DNA of 45,813 bases from Bacteroidales bacterium. Its GTDB lineage: Bacteria; Bacteroidota; Bacteroidia; Bacteroidales; UBA932. Below the pieces are notes generated by a model. The model saw only the letters and a list, made by a program, of their open reading frames with translations. It had not been told where the DNA came from and made no database searches. Below are positions 1 to 8,169 of this stretch, one piece after another (the first letter of the stretch is position 1; every line of letters starts with the position of its first letter). The translations under genes were made by a program, and so were the position numbers. The stretch is from the NCBI GenBank assembly GCA_017461285.1, contig JAFTYS010000017.1:1-45813 (forward strand). The letters are read 5' to 3'.

Positions 1-378
1 GCCTTCTGATGCAGCCTGGAAAGTGATTTCAGGATGGATAGTGAAGAAGGATTCCAGCAATGGTGCGATGATGTTATCTGTCAGTTCACCGGATGCACAC
101 AGACGGATAAGGCACGGATCGGAATTGAAGAATACCGAAGAAAGAGACTCATAGGCTGCAACAATACGAGCGGCATACTCACGGAACACATGTCCATAAG
201 ATGTCAGAACAACCTCGCCCGGGAGTCTGTCGAACAGACGCCTCCCCGAGACCTTTTCAAGTTCCGCAATATTTTGGCTTACAGCCGGTTGTGAAACGCC
301 CAGCATTTCTGCAGCTTTGGTGAAGCTGCCCAATTCCGCCACAGTCATAAAGACCTTGAGTCTGAAATCTTCCAACAT
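1..378 (-). CDS. LysR-family transcriptional regulator, N-terminal part (runs off the window)
   Basis: This is a DNA-binding regulator whose 3' part lies outside the window. The frame read from 378 down to 1 has no stop (126 codons). Residues 1-60 form a typical LysR winged helix-turn-helix: MLEDFRLKVFMTVAELGSF, then TKAAEMLGVSQPAVSQNI, then a wing with GRRLFDR. Residues from about 88 on start the effector-binding domain, with an opening strand LIRLCASGEL. The ATG at 378 is the natural start because the family begins about two residues before the first helix. The target and the ligand cannot be told from this fragment. It is divergent from the M16 peptidase gene, with a repeat-rich 165-bp gap between them, so it may control that gene, as LysR regulators often control a divergent neighbour. 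That link is only an inference. Confidence 0.9.
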   Translation of the reverse strand, partial: MLEDFRLKVFMTVAELGSFTKAAEMLGVSQPAVSQNIAELEKVSGRRLFDRLPGEVVLTSYGHVFREYAARIVAAYESLSSVFFNSDPCLIRLCASGELTDNIIAPLLESFFTIHPEITFQAASEG

Positions 379-404
379 TTACGTATTTTTTACAAATTTA
401 GTAA

Positions 405-491
405 AAAGATCCTTCACTTCGTTCAGGATGACAGATGAAGTTCAAGATGACAGATAAAACATGTCATTCTGAGCGAAAGCGAAGAATCTTT
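405..491. repeat. Imperfect inverted repeat containing a dispersed-type repeat and a direct repeat
   Basis: The left arm at 405-434 (AAAGATCCTTCACTTCGTTC and on) and the right arm at 462-491 (ending GCGAAGAATCTTT) are imperfect reverse complements and would fold into a long hairpin. Between and within them lies a 16-bp direct repeat with one mismatch, at 421-436 and 440-455 (GTTCAgGATGACAGAT and GTTCAaGATGACAGAT). The right arm has the CATTCTGAGCGAA...GAAGAATCT form that I recognise as a sequence repeated in many genomes. No coding frame is present. Confidence 0.6.
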
Positions 492-504
492 AAATAATTA
501 TTAT

Positions 505-512
505 TAAATTTG
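505..512 (+). promoter_or_regulatory. Promoter -7 box for the M16 peptidase
   Basis: TAAATTTG is an exact match to the Bacteroidota primary-sigma -7 consensus TAnnTTTG. It lies 31 bases before the ATG at 544, so the leader would be about 25 nt. No clear -33 TTTG is present. Confidence 0.6.
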
Positions 513-543
513 TAGATTATTAAGTTATAAAAACAACCAGAAC

Positions 544-3339
544 ATGAAACGTTTATTCATTTTCATTGCGGCCATCTTCGCCGCTGCGGTTGCCTTCGGA
601 CAGAATCCGCTCCCCAACGATCCTGAAGTAAGGACCGGCAAACTGGAAAACGGACTGACCTACTACATCCGCCACAACGAACAGCCTGCACAGAGGGCTG
701 AATTCTACCTCGCCACCAACGTGGGAGCATATCAGGAAGCTGACGACCAGGACGGTCTCGCCCACTTCCTCGAGCATATGTGCTTCAACGGCACGAAGAA
801 CTTCCCTGGAAAAGCTCTGCTCGAGTATCTCCAGAGCATCGGTGCCGAATTCGGAAGAAACATCAATGCATCTACAGGTTTCGAACAGACCCAGTACATG
901 CTCAACAATATTCCTGTAGTAAGGGAGACCATCATCGACTCGTGTCTCCTTATCCTCCACGACTATTCTAACTTCGTAACCTGCAATCCTGCTGAAATCG
1001 ATGCAGAGAGAGGCGTGATCCTCGAAGAGAAGAGACAGAGGAGCGACGCCAGCTGGAGAATGTTCGAGAAGTCACTCCCTTACCTTTACGGAGACACCCA
1101 CTACGCAAGAAGAACCCTCATCGGAGGCGAAGAGCAGCTCAAGACATTCAAGTACGAGAGCCTCACCAACTTCTACAAGAAGTGGTATCAGCCACATAAT
1201 CAGGCTGTCATCGTAGTCGGAGACGTGAATGTGGACCAGGTGGAGCAGAAGATCAAGGACCTCTTCGGAAGCATCCCTGCTGCAGAGGTATATCCTAAGG
1301 ACGAACCGGCTCTCGCTGACAATGCAGAGCCTATCGTCGGCATCATCACTGACCCTGAAGCACAGAATTCACGCATCGACATCCTCTGGAAGCATGCTCC
1401 TATCCCTACACAGTTCCAGAACACTGACGTAGCATATATGAACGACCTTCTCATTTCCATCATCTCAAACATCATGGACGAGAGGTTCAACGATATCGCA
1501 GCCGCTCCTGACGCACCTTTCTTTGCAGCCGGTCTGTTCACAAGAGACCTCTGCAACGCATGCGAGGCATACAACGCAGCTGTTCTTTTCAAGGACGGAG
1601 CATCTGTGGAGGCTTTCACAGCACTGATGACCGAGCTCGAGAAGATGAAGAGATACGGTTTCAACGAGGGTGAGGTGCAGCGTGCAAAGGACAATCTCAT
1701 CAGCGCATGCGAAAAGGCAGTCGAGGCTGCTCCTACACGCAAGAACGCAGAGTTTGTCCGTCCTCTCCTGTACAATTTCTTCGACAATGAGGCATACATG
1801 ACCCCAGAGACTGAGCTCCAGATCGTACAGAGCATCTGCGCACAGGTCAACGCACAGATCCTCAATCAGGTAGTGGCTCAGCTTCTTCCTTCAGAGAACA
1901 TCATCATCACATATCAGGGTCCTGAAAAGGAAGGTCTCGCAAACCCTACTGAGGCTGAACTCGTAGGAGTGCTTGCTGCAGTAGCACAGGCTGAGATCGA
2001 AGCAAATGCTGAAGAAAACCTCAACGAACCTTTCCTCAATGCCGACGCACTCAAGGGTTCACCTGCAAAGGGAGCCAAGGAGACCATCTACGGTGCAACT
2101 GAATGGACCCTCAAGAACGGAGTGAAGGTAGTGGTTCTTCCGACCCAGCACAAGAAGGATCAGGTTCTCTTCAACATCGAGCTCGCAGGCGGAAAGAACG
2201 CCATCGCAACCGAAGATCTCGTGTCTTTCGAGGACAACATCTGGACCCTCTTCCAGAACAATTCAGGTATTTCGAAGTTCTCAGGCACACAGGTTCCTAA
2301 GATGCTCGCAGGAAAGAGCCTTTCTGTAACTCCATACATCAGCAACATCCATCACGGAGTACAGGGCCAGTGCGCGCCGAAGGACTTCGAGACAGCCCTC
2401 CAGATCGCATACCTGTATTTCGCAGACCCTCGCTTCGACCAGAACGAGTATGAGCCAGGTATCCAGCAGATCAAGGCCCTGCTTCCTAACATCCTCTCAA
2501 ATCCTGACTTCCAGTTCCAGCAGGAGATGAACAAGGTTCTTTATGACAACAACCCACGCGTCGTAGACCTCAACGAGGAAGTCGTAGAGAAGGCGAACCT
2601 TGCAACCATCGAAAGAGTATATCGCGAGCTCTTCAAGAATGCTGGCGGTGCAAGACTTACCATCGTAGGTAATGTAGATCCTGAAGCAATCAAGCCGATG
2701 GTAGAGAAATACATCGGCTCAATCGCAAAGAACAAGAAGGCCCGCAAGCTTGACGAGGCAAACTTCATCAACTTCGCGAAGGGCAATGTAGACAAGACTG
2801 TAGAGCTTGTAATGGCAACACCTAAGTCTACAGTATTCCAGGTTTATTCGGCATACATGCCTGTAGACACCAAGACCGAGGTCGCTCTCAAGGTTGCCAA
2901 CTATATCCTCGACATGATCTATACGAAGACTATCCGCGAGGATGAGGGAGGCACATACGGAGTCAGCACAGCGATGGCTGCACAGAGGACACCTGTCGAA
3001 AGGGCGATAATCCAGGTAGCTTTCGACACGAACCCTGAAGCTGCTCCAAAGCTTATCGAGCTTGCTGTCAAAGGTCTGAACGACCTTGCCCAGAACGGCC
3101 CTACAGAAGAGCAGTTCAGCAAGGCTGTCGAGAACATCAGGAAGAACATACCTGAGTCACGCATCAGCAACTCTTACTGGATGGGAGCGATCGACGACTG
3201 GTATGAGTTCGGCATTGATTCTGACGCGGAATACGAGGCTGCTGTAAATTCTGTCACTCCAGAAGACGTCAAGACTGTGCTCCAGGCCATCCTGGCACAG
3301 GGCAATAAGGTACAGGTGGTATCGGCTCCTAAGAAATAG
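544..3339 (+). CDS. M16 (pitrilysin/insulinase-type) zinc metallopeptidase
   Basis: An exported zinc peptidase of 931 residues, the length of two-lobed PqqL/pitrilysin-type M16 enzymes. Residues 1-19 are a signal peptide ending AVAFGQ. The inverted zinc motif HxxEH is at H74-F-L-E77-H78. The third zinc ligand is E155, exactly 76 residues after H78, which fits the family rule HxxEH-x76-E. Residues about 30-250 form the catalytic M16 domain and 190-370 its partner domain. Residues about 525-925 form a second M16 pair with no HxxEH, as is usual for the inactive C-terminal half. It probably cleaves peptides in the periplasm. It is transcribed alone and ends at a strong hairpin terminator. The family is certain; the substrate is not visible. 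Confidence 0.95.
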   Translation: MKRLFIFIAAIFAAAVAFGQNPLPNDPEVRTGKLENGLTYYIRHNEQPAQRAEFYLATNVGAYQEADDQDGLAHFLEHMCFNGTKNFPGKALLEYLQSIGAEFGRNINASTGFEQTQYMLNNIPVVRETIIDSCLLILHDYSNFVTCNPAEIDAERGVILEEKRQRSDASWRMFEKSLPYLYGDTHYARRTLIGGEEQLKTFKYESLTNFYKKWYQPHNQAVIVVGDVNVDQVEQKIKDLFGSIPAAEVYPKDEPALADNAEPIVGIITDPEAQNSRIDILWKHAPIPTQFQNTDVAYMNDLLISIISNIMDERFNDIAAAPDAPFFAAGLFTRDLCNACEAYNAAVLFKDGASVEAFTALMTELEKMKRYGFNEGEVQRAKDNLISACEKAVEAAPTRKNAEFVRPLLYNFFDNEAYMTPETELQIVQSICAQVNAQILNQVVAQLLPSENIIITYQGPEKEGLANPTEAELVGVLAAVAQAEIEANAEENLNEPFLNADALKGSPAKGAKETIYGATEWTLKNGVKVVVLPTQHKKDQVLFNIELAGGKNAIATEDLVSFEDNIWTLFQNNSGISKFSGTQVPKMLAGKSLSVTPYISNIHHGVQGQCAPKDFETALQIAYLYFADPRFDQNEYEPGIQQIKALLPNILSNPDFQFQQEMNKVLYDNNPRVVDLNEEVVEKANLATIERVYRELFKNAGGARLTIVGNVDPEAIKPMVEKYIGSIAKNKKARKLDEANFINFAKGNVDKTVELVMATPKSTVFQVYSAYMPVDTKTEVALKVANYILDMIYTKTIREDEGGTYGVSTAMAAQRTPVERAIIQVAFDTNPEAAPKLIELAVKGLNDLAQNGPTEEQFSKAVENIRKNIPESRISNSYWMGAIDDWYEFGIDSDAEYEAAVNSVTPEDVKTVLQAILAQGNKVQVVSAPKK

Positions 3340-3360
3340 GGAGCTGATGCCATTGACGAA

Positions 3361-3397
3361 AAAGTCCGGAAGCTCGATCGAACTTCCGGACTTTTTT
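3361..3397. terminator. Intrinsic terminator between the M16 peptidase and the ferredoxin
   Basis: A perfect 12-bp stem, AAAGTCCGGAAG (3361-3372) with CTTCCGGACTTT (3383-3394), has a 10-nt loop and a run of T to 3397. The A run on the other side means it can also stop the convergent ferredoxin transcript. Confidence 0.9.
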
Positions 3398-3415
3398 AAT
3401 TGTGCGTAATCTGGA

Positions 3416-3586
3416 TTACTCTGCTACAATCGCACCCATAGGGCATGCGTCTGCGCACTTTCCGCAGCTTTCGCAAAGATCAGGATTGATTTCATAGTGC
3501 TCTGCACCCTCGAAGATAGCTTCCTTTGGGCACTCTGCTGCGCAGCTTCCGCAAGATACGCAGTCGTCTGTAATTCTGTAAGCCAT
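3416..3586 (-). CDS. 2[4Fe-4S] bacterial-type ferredoxin
   Basis: A 56-residue soluble electron carrier, the usual size for clostridial-type ferredoxins. Two CxxCxxCxxxCP motifs bind two [4Fe-4S] clusters: C9, C12, C15, C19 (CVSCGSCAAECP) and C38, C41, C44, C48 (CESCGKCADACP). The start MAYRITDDC is the standard family start, with very few residues before the first cysteine. It has its own promoter and a roughly 57-nt leader, and stands alone between convergent and divergent neighbours. It is likely a partner for low-potential reactions such as pyruvate:ferredoxin oxidoreductase or hydrogenase in an anaerobe; the specific partner is inference. Confidence 0.95.
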   Translation of the reverse strand: MAYRITDDCVSCGSCAAECPKEAIFEGAEHYEINPDLCESCGKCADACPMGAIVAE

Positions 3587-3649
3587 TGTAATATGTTTTA
3601 AATGTTAGTGTTTCAATGCATTTTCAATGCCTGAGGCACATTGCAGATG

Positions 3650-3679
3650 CAAATTTAGTCAATAATTTCGATATTCAAA
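3650..3679 (-). promoter_or_regulatory. Complete promoter for the ferredoxin gene
   Basis: On the minus strand a -33 TTTG (3676-3679) is followed after 18 nt by TAAATTTG (3650-3657), both matching the Bacteroidota consensus. The start site would be near 3643. Confidence 0.75.
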
Positions 3680-3702
3680 GACAGGTATAGTACGATTTAT
3701 GT

Positions 3703-3710
3703 TATCTTTG
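3703..3710 (+). promoter_or_regulatory. Promoter -7 box for the DUF1573/exporter operon
   Basis: TATCTTTG fits TAnnTTTG and lies 25 bases before the ATG at 3736. The -33 element is not clear. Confidence 0.6.
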
Positions 3711-3735
3711 TATTGTTTCATATGAATCTGACTAT

Positions 3736-4830
3736 ATGATGAAGAGATTATTCACTGCATTTGCAGCATCGCTTTTGATCGCCTGCTTCGGAGCATCAGC
3801 ACAGGAAAAGATAAAGGACGGACTTGAGATAGACAAGTTTGTACATAACTTCGGCGACATTCTTCTCGACAGCGGTCCTGTGTCATGTACGTTCACTCTC
3901 ACAAACACAGGAGACAAACCTGTCGTTATATACAATGTGACCACAACATGCGGATGTACAGATGTAGACTGGACCAAAGAGCCTATCCGCCCCGGAAAGA
4001 AGGGTACGGTTTCGGTGACATATTCCAACGATGAAGGCCCCTACCCTTTCGACAAGAGCCTTACCATGTACCTTTCGGACACGAAAAAGCCTGTGATCCT
4101 CAAGATGAGGGGCGTTTCTCTGGATAAGATAAAGCCGCTGGAGGAGCTGTATCCGGTCAGATACGGCAGTTTCGGTCTGAAGGAGAACATCAGCAAAGCC
4201 GGAAACATGGAGCAGAACGGACAGAAGAGCGAAGCAGTGATGGTGGCAAATCTCTCCAATTCTCCGTTGAAGGTGACTTTTGCAGACGTTTCTGAGCATC
4301 TGAAGCTGTCTGTCTCCCCTAACCCGATTCCTGCCCGCGGCACTGCAGAACTTTCATATACAGTGACTGCAGACCGTTCGCTCTGGGGCAAGAATCATTA
4401 TTGGGCGGTTCCTGTCGTGAACGGGAAGACATATACAAGTAACGAAGGAGACAAGAAGATAGGATTCTGGGCTTTCACAAAGGAGGATTTCAGCGGAGTT
4501 TCTGCCGAGGAGAAAAGGAACGGTCCGAGGCCGACGTTCACTGAAAGCACATACTCCTTCGGAAAGGTGCGCAAGGGGCAGAAGGTGAAGGCTGAGTTCA
4601 AGTTCAAGAATGATGGCAAGAGTCCTTTCAAGGTCTATAAGGTGGACGCTGACGGGAAGATAGTCTGCAGCGGAGTGCCGGAGGCAGGAGCGGGGCAGAC
4701 GGTCTCTTTCCAGGTCGAGCTGGATACGACCGATCTTCCTAAGGGTGAGACGCTTACTATCGTCACCCTTACGACAAACTCTCCGTTAAGACCTATAGTC
4801 AATCTCTTCATAGCAGGGTTTATAGAGTAG
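3736..4830 (+). CDS. DUF1573 domain protein (exported)
   Basis: A 364-residue exported protein with two Ig-like DUF1573 domains. Residues 1-22 are a signal peptide; LIAC followed by ASAQ leaves it open whether it is a lipoprotein (C17) or cleaved after ASA. The first domain (about 33-130) has the family hallmarks: FGDI near its start, FTLTNTGDKPVVI, and TTCGCT followed by a proline-glycine turn. The second (about 268-364) has YSFGKVRKGQ, FKFKNDGKSPFKV and a closing hydrophobic strand, but lacks the CGC motif. The ATG at 3739 could also start the gene. It precedes the exporter gene by only 11 bases, so the two are probably co-transcribed. The molecular role of DUF1573 is not established. Confidence 0.88.
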   Translation: MMKRLFTAFAASLLIACFGASAQEKIKDGLEIDKFVHNFGDILLDSGPVSCTFTLTNTGDKPVVIYNVTTTCGCTDVDWTKEPIRPGKKGTVSVTYSNDEGPYPFDKSLTMYLSDTKKPVILKMRGVSLDKIKPLEELYPVRYGSFGLKENISKAGNMEQNGQKSEAVMVANLSNSPLKVTFADVSEHLKLSVSPNPIPARGTAELSYTVTADRSLWGKNHYWAVPVVNGKTYTSNEGDKKIGFWAFTKEDFSGVSAEEKRNGPRPTFTESTYSFGKVRKGQKVKAEFKFKNDGKSPFKVYKVDADGKIVCSGVPEAGAGQTVSFQVELDTTDLPKGETLTIVTLTTNSPLRPIVNLFIAGFIE

Positions 4831-4841
4831 AAAGCATTATT

Positions 4842-6026
4842 ATGTGGCATGCAGTTGTTGAGGCATTGAGGAATGCTGTGCTGATTACCGGACTGGTGGT
4901 GGTGATGATGATGATGATCGAGTCGCTTAACATCGAGTCCAGGGGAATGGTGTTCAAGGGGCTGAAGAAGACGAAGTTCGGACAGGTGGTGATCGCTTCG
5001 CTGCTGGGTTCGATCCCCGGATGCATGGGAGGATTCGCGACAGTATCGCTTTATACCCACAGGATGTTCAGTTTCGGCGCCCTCGTGGCGATGATGATCG
5101 CATCATCAGGCGACGAGGCGTTTGTCATGCTGGCGATGATTCCGGAGCAGGCCCTGATTCTGTTTGCAGTGCTGTTTGTTCTGGCGATTCTGGTCGGAAT
5201 CGCAGTGGATTTCGTCCATGACAGGGTGCATTCCCGCAGCTGCGACAAGCACGACCATTCGGAGTGCGGAGCAGACACAGACTGCCACGACGGATATGTG
5301 GTGCACTCGCCTGAATGTCACCACGACACTAATGAACCAGAAGTTGAAAATAAAGACAGAAATGGCCATAAACGCCATTACGGATGGAAGAGGATGCTGA
5401 TGTTCATCGGTCTCGCCGCTTTCATCACAGCCCTTGCAACCGGCCATCTGGGCCATGACCACAGCGCGCATCACGGTCATCATGAGCACGAAGGTCATGT
5501 ACACACTGAGGCATGCGGACATCACCACCATGAGGAGACCGCAGCCCATTCCATCAACCTCCTTGACGAGGGATGGATGAACGTCCTTTTCGCGGGGTTG
5601 AGCGTGATCGTCCTTTTCGTGCTTCTCCTTGCGTCTGACCATTTCGTGGAAGAGCACATGTGGAATCATATAGTCAGAAAGCATCTGCCGACCATATTCG
5701 CATGGACATTCGGTGTGCTTCTGGTACTCGGAATAGGGCTGCAGTACGTTGAGATAGACAGATGGATAAGCGACAATACTGCGCTTATGATCCTGCTCGC
5801 CACATTGATCGGCATAATCCCTGAATCTGGTCCGCATCTCATCTTCGTGACCCTTTTCGCAGCCGGAGCTGTTCCTTTCCCTGTCCTTCTCGCAAGCTCG
5901 ATCTCGCAGGACGGCCATGCATCAATCCCTCTGCTTGCAGAAAGCAGAAAGAGCTTCGCCTGGGCGAAGCTCATAAACTGCGTTGTCGCATTGGCAGCCG
6001 GCTTCGGAGCCATGCTGCTGATGTAG
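4842..6026 (+). CDS. Putative 10-TM heavy-metal exporter (ArsP_2-like) with a long His-rich loop
   Basis: An integral inner-membrane protein of 394 residues in the family called putative 10TM heavy-metal or manganese transporters in Bacteroidota. The two halves carry matching motifs, GSIPGCMGGF (56-65) and GIIPESGPHLIFV (324-336), as expected for an inverted-repeat transporter fold. Membrane segments are seen around 10-28, 48-65, 75-100, 104-124, 184-200, 246-265, 284-302, 314-336, 338-352 and 376-394. The loops at 126-182 and 201-236 are packed with His, Cys and Asp (HDHSECGADTDCHD; HHGHHEHEGHVH; CGHHHH) and probably bind metal. The substrate metal is inferred only. It closely follows the DUF1573 gene in one operon. 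Confidence 0.85.
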   Translation: MWHAVVEALRNAVLITGLVVVMMMMIESLNIESRGMVFKGLKKTKFGQVVIASLLGSIPGCMGGFATVSLYTHRMFSFGALVAMMIASSGDEAFVMLAMIPEQALILFAVLFVLAILVGIAVDFVHDRVHSRSCDKHDHSECGADTDCHDGYVVHSPECHHDTNEPEVENKDRNGHKRHYGWKRMLMFIGLAAFITALATGHLGHDHSAHHGHHEHEGHVHTEACGHHHHEETAAHSINLLDEGWMNVLFAGLSVIVLFVLLLASDHFVEEHMWNHIVRKHLPTIFAWTFGVLLVLGIGLQYVEIDRWISDNTALMILLATLIGIIPESGPHLIFVTLFAAGAVPFPVLLASSISQDGHASIPLLAESRKSFAWAKLINCVVALAAGFGAMLLM

Positions 6027-6072
6027 GCTCGCAACGTCCCTATCAGCTCGTTATGCTGAATGCATATAATTA

Positions 6073-8166
6073 TTATCTGTAAAGAACATTTACATAATAG
6101 ACTCTACCCCACGAACTGGTGACACTATAACTGTTCTTCAAGGTAATTCTTTCAGATGATGAGTCCATTTTTGTGAGAACAGTCTCCTCTTTTTCGGTAG
6201 TCTTATAATTGAAAGCGCCTCCGTCAGAATAAACCGACAGAACTGTTGTGGAACCAATCAAAACAGAGCACGTCGTATTCACAGGAGCATTATGAGCTGC
6301 TATCTTACTTGCTAATGATACGTCAATATCAGCTGGTATATGAAAATCCTTATAAACAGTGTGCTCCTGTTGTCCGCCAGAAACCCCTAACTGAAGATAG
6401 CCACTCTCCCATTTATGAACATTTCCGTTTCCTTCGGTCCACCCATTTACTGGGTCAGCATCAGTTGACTTCGGAGGGGAAGATCTATGAGGCAGCCCGG
6501 TGATGTGATGGGTATTCTTTACGCTGGATATCGTCTTGTTGTCAAAAGTAAGTTCGACCTGATGGGTATGAGGGGCCCACGAAAGACCTGATACATTCTG
6601 ATAGAAACAATTATAATCCCATGTTGTGACAGTGCTTATTCTACCGGTAGCATCATCATCTATGTAGATAGCTATAGTCTTTGAGTAGTTCGGGTTCTTC
6701 ATGAGATCCTCTGATATGCTCCACGCCGCCCCAGCATTATAGAGTGTCGAAGGATCGCAGTTGTTGGCGTCATTTATTGACTTGCTTATACCGTTGGTCG
6801 CTGCGTATTTGTCATATGACGTATACGCACTCAGAGTCACTTTAAACACAGGAGCAGGGACTGTTGGAGCCACTGTCGATGACGCTGTGTAGGTTGCGCT
6901 GTTGAGAGTACATGTTGCTGACACTGTAGCTGTGTAGTTTCCTTGCGGAAGGTATGGCCAGCCTGATACGTTTGCAAAAGAGACATTCTCGGCTGTCGAT
7001 GTGAGTGTCACATCTGAGAACGAACCAGCAGCTGCATTAGTTGAGCTGGAGAATGAGCCAGAAGCCTTGACTGTGGCCATTCCTGCAACAATAGCAGGAA
7101 GATTTACCTTCATGTTGCCGGCTGTCATCGTTGTCGAACTAAGTTCAACATCAGCATTGCCATTGTTGTTGTGCTCAGCTGTCACGGATTCCACCGAAAA
7201 GCAGCTCTGGAAAGAGACAGGAGCGAATGACAGCTCTTCACTGACGATGTTTCCGACACGAGCTCTGAGGCTGTATGTCACGTCATTTGAAAGTCCAGAT
7301 ATGTACTTATAGCCATTGACATCGGATACAGAAACATCTGTCCAATCATCATATAGGCCTCCCTTTACCTGATAAATCAAAGATGCCACATTGGCGTCAG
7401 ACATATTCGATGCTATAGCAGGCTCGAAGTAAAGTCCACCCTCGAATGCTCCGTCAGCAAGCTGGGTCAAAGACCAGGTTATCGACGGCCATGAAGTAGA
7501 TGATTTCTTGCAGACTACGTTGTAAGCGGCCTTTGGCGAAGGGTTAGACAGGGTATGGGTCAGGGACACTGTCTTTCCTGCCGTGGTTCCATACATTGTC
7601 ACCTCAAGGTCTGCACCTGAAGGGACATAAATCCACTCCCCATATGACACATCTGCAGAGGCTGAACCGGACTTGAGGACAGCTTTGCCAGAGCCGACAT
7701 CAAAGTGCTTGGCAAATTCCGGATCCACCTCGATGCACAGAAGAGAATTGGCAAGGCTTAGAGTCAATGCCGGCATATCTTTGTCAAGCGGAGCAATGGT
7801 TCCCGAGACAGTTCCTTCAAAGAAAGGTGCTCCAAAGCCGTTCTCGCCTGCATATGCAACTACTGTATAAGCGCCTACCGGAAGCACCAGCGGCTCGGTC
7901 CAAAGACCGTCTTCGTCATACTTGACATTGCCGTCCTTGTCCTTCACCACATAATGTATTTCAGACGGAGAAGGAGCCGATATCACGAAATCAGGCGCCT
8001 TAGTCTGGGTCATATCCTCTATCGCCACATCGACTTCAAGAGAAGGGGCATCAAGATAGCCCACAGCCGATTCCTGTTGTTCCATCTCGACACATGACAC
8101 AAAAGCGCATGCAGAAGCCATCACAGCAGCCGCAAGCATCTTTATATTGTTAAATCGCATCATCAT
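6073..8166 (-). CDS. Large DUF4493 lipoprotein with Ig/FN3-like domains, last gene of the surface operon
   Basis: A 697-residue secreted lipoprotein and the final gene of the eleven-gene operon. A signal peptide ends at a lipobox (FVSC, C25; C20 is also possible). Residues about 25-225 form a DUF4493 domain, with YLDAPSLEVDV, the basic step TKA at 55-57, and the strand LALANSLLCIEVDPEFAKHFDV. Residues about 228-318 look FN3-like, and 320-430 another Ig-like region. The C-terminal part (about 435-697) is a novel region rich in aromatic residues and beta strands with no family I recognise. The gene start is 4 bases after the preceding stop. As the largest and most distal member it could be the tip or adhesin subunit; this is inference. 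Confidence 0.82.
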   Translation of the reverse strand: MMMRFNNIKMLAAAVMASACAFVSCVEMEQQESAVGYLDAPSLEVDVAIEDMTQTKAPDFVISAPSPSEIHYVVKDKDGNVKYDEDGLWTEPLVLPVGAYTVVAYAGENGFGAPFFEGTVSGTIAPLDKDMPALTLSLANSLLCIEVDPEFAKHFDVGSGKAVLKSGSASADVSYGEWIYVPSGADLEVTMYGTTAGKTVSLTHTLSNPSPKAAYNVVCKKSSTSWPSITWSLTQLADGAFEGGLYFEPAIASNMSDANVASLIYQVKGGLYDDWTDVSVSDVNGYKYISGLSNDVTYSLRARVGNIVSEELSFAPVSFQSCFSVESVTAEHNNNGNADVELSSTTMTAGNMKVNLPAIVAGMATVKASGSFSSSTNAAAGSFSDVTLTSTAENVSFANVSGWPYLPQGNYTATVSATCTLNSATYTASSTVAPTVPAPVFKVTLSAYTSYDKYAATNGISKSINDANNCDPSTLYNAGAAWSISEDLMKNPNYSKTIAIYIDDDATGRISTVTTWDYNCFYQNVSGLSWAPHTHQVELTFDNKTISSVKNTHHITGLPHRSSPPKSTDADPVNGWTEGNGNVHKWESGYLQLGVSGGQQEHTVYKDFHIPADIDVSLASKIAAHNAPVNTTCSVLIGSTTVLSVYSDGGAFNYKTTEKEETVLTKMDSSSERITLKNSYSVTSSWGRVYYVNVLYR

Positions 8167-8169
8167 AAA

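Noticed and set aside
421..455. CRISPR-like direct repeats (GTTCAxGATGACAGAT twice)
   Set aside because: Only two copies 3 nt apart, no spacers and no cas genes.
1200..1865. Open frame of 221 codons on the minus strand within the M16 peptidase
   Set aside because: Antisense shadow; the M16 catalytic residues and spacing prove the plus-strand gene.
5106..5918. Open frame of 270 codons on the minus strand across the metal-exporter gene
   Set aside because: Full of Met, His and Arg from antisense reading of the His-rich loops; no start signal, no family.
6027..6072. Terminator between the metal exporter and the last surface-operon gene
   Set aside because: Only a 5-bp stem (TCAGC/GCTGA, 6043-6059) without a T run; too weak to call.
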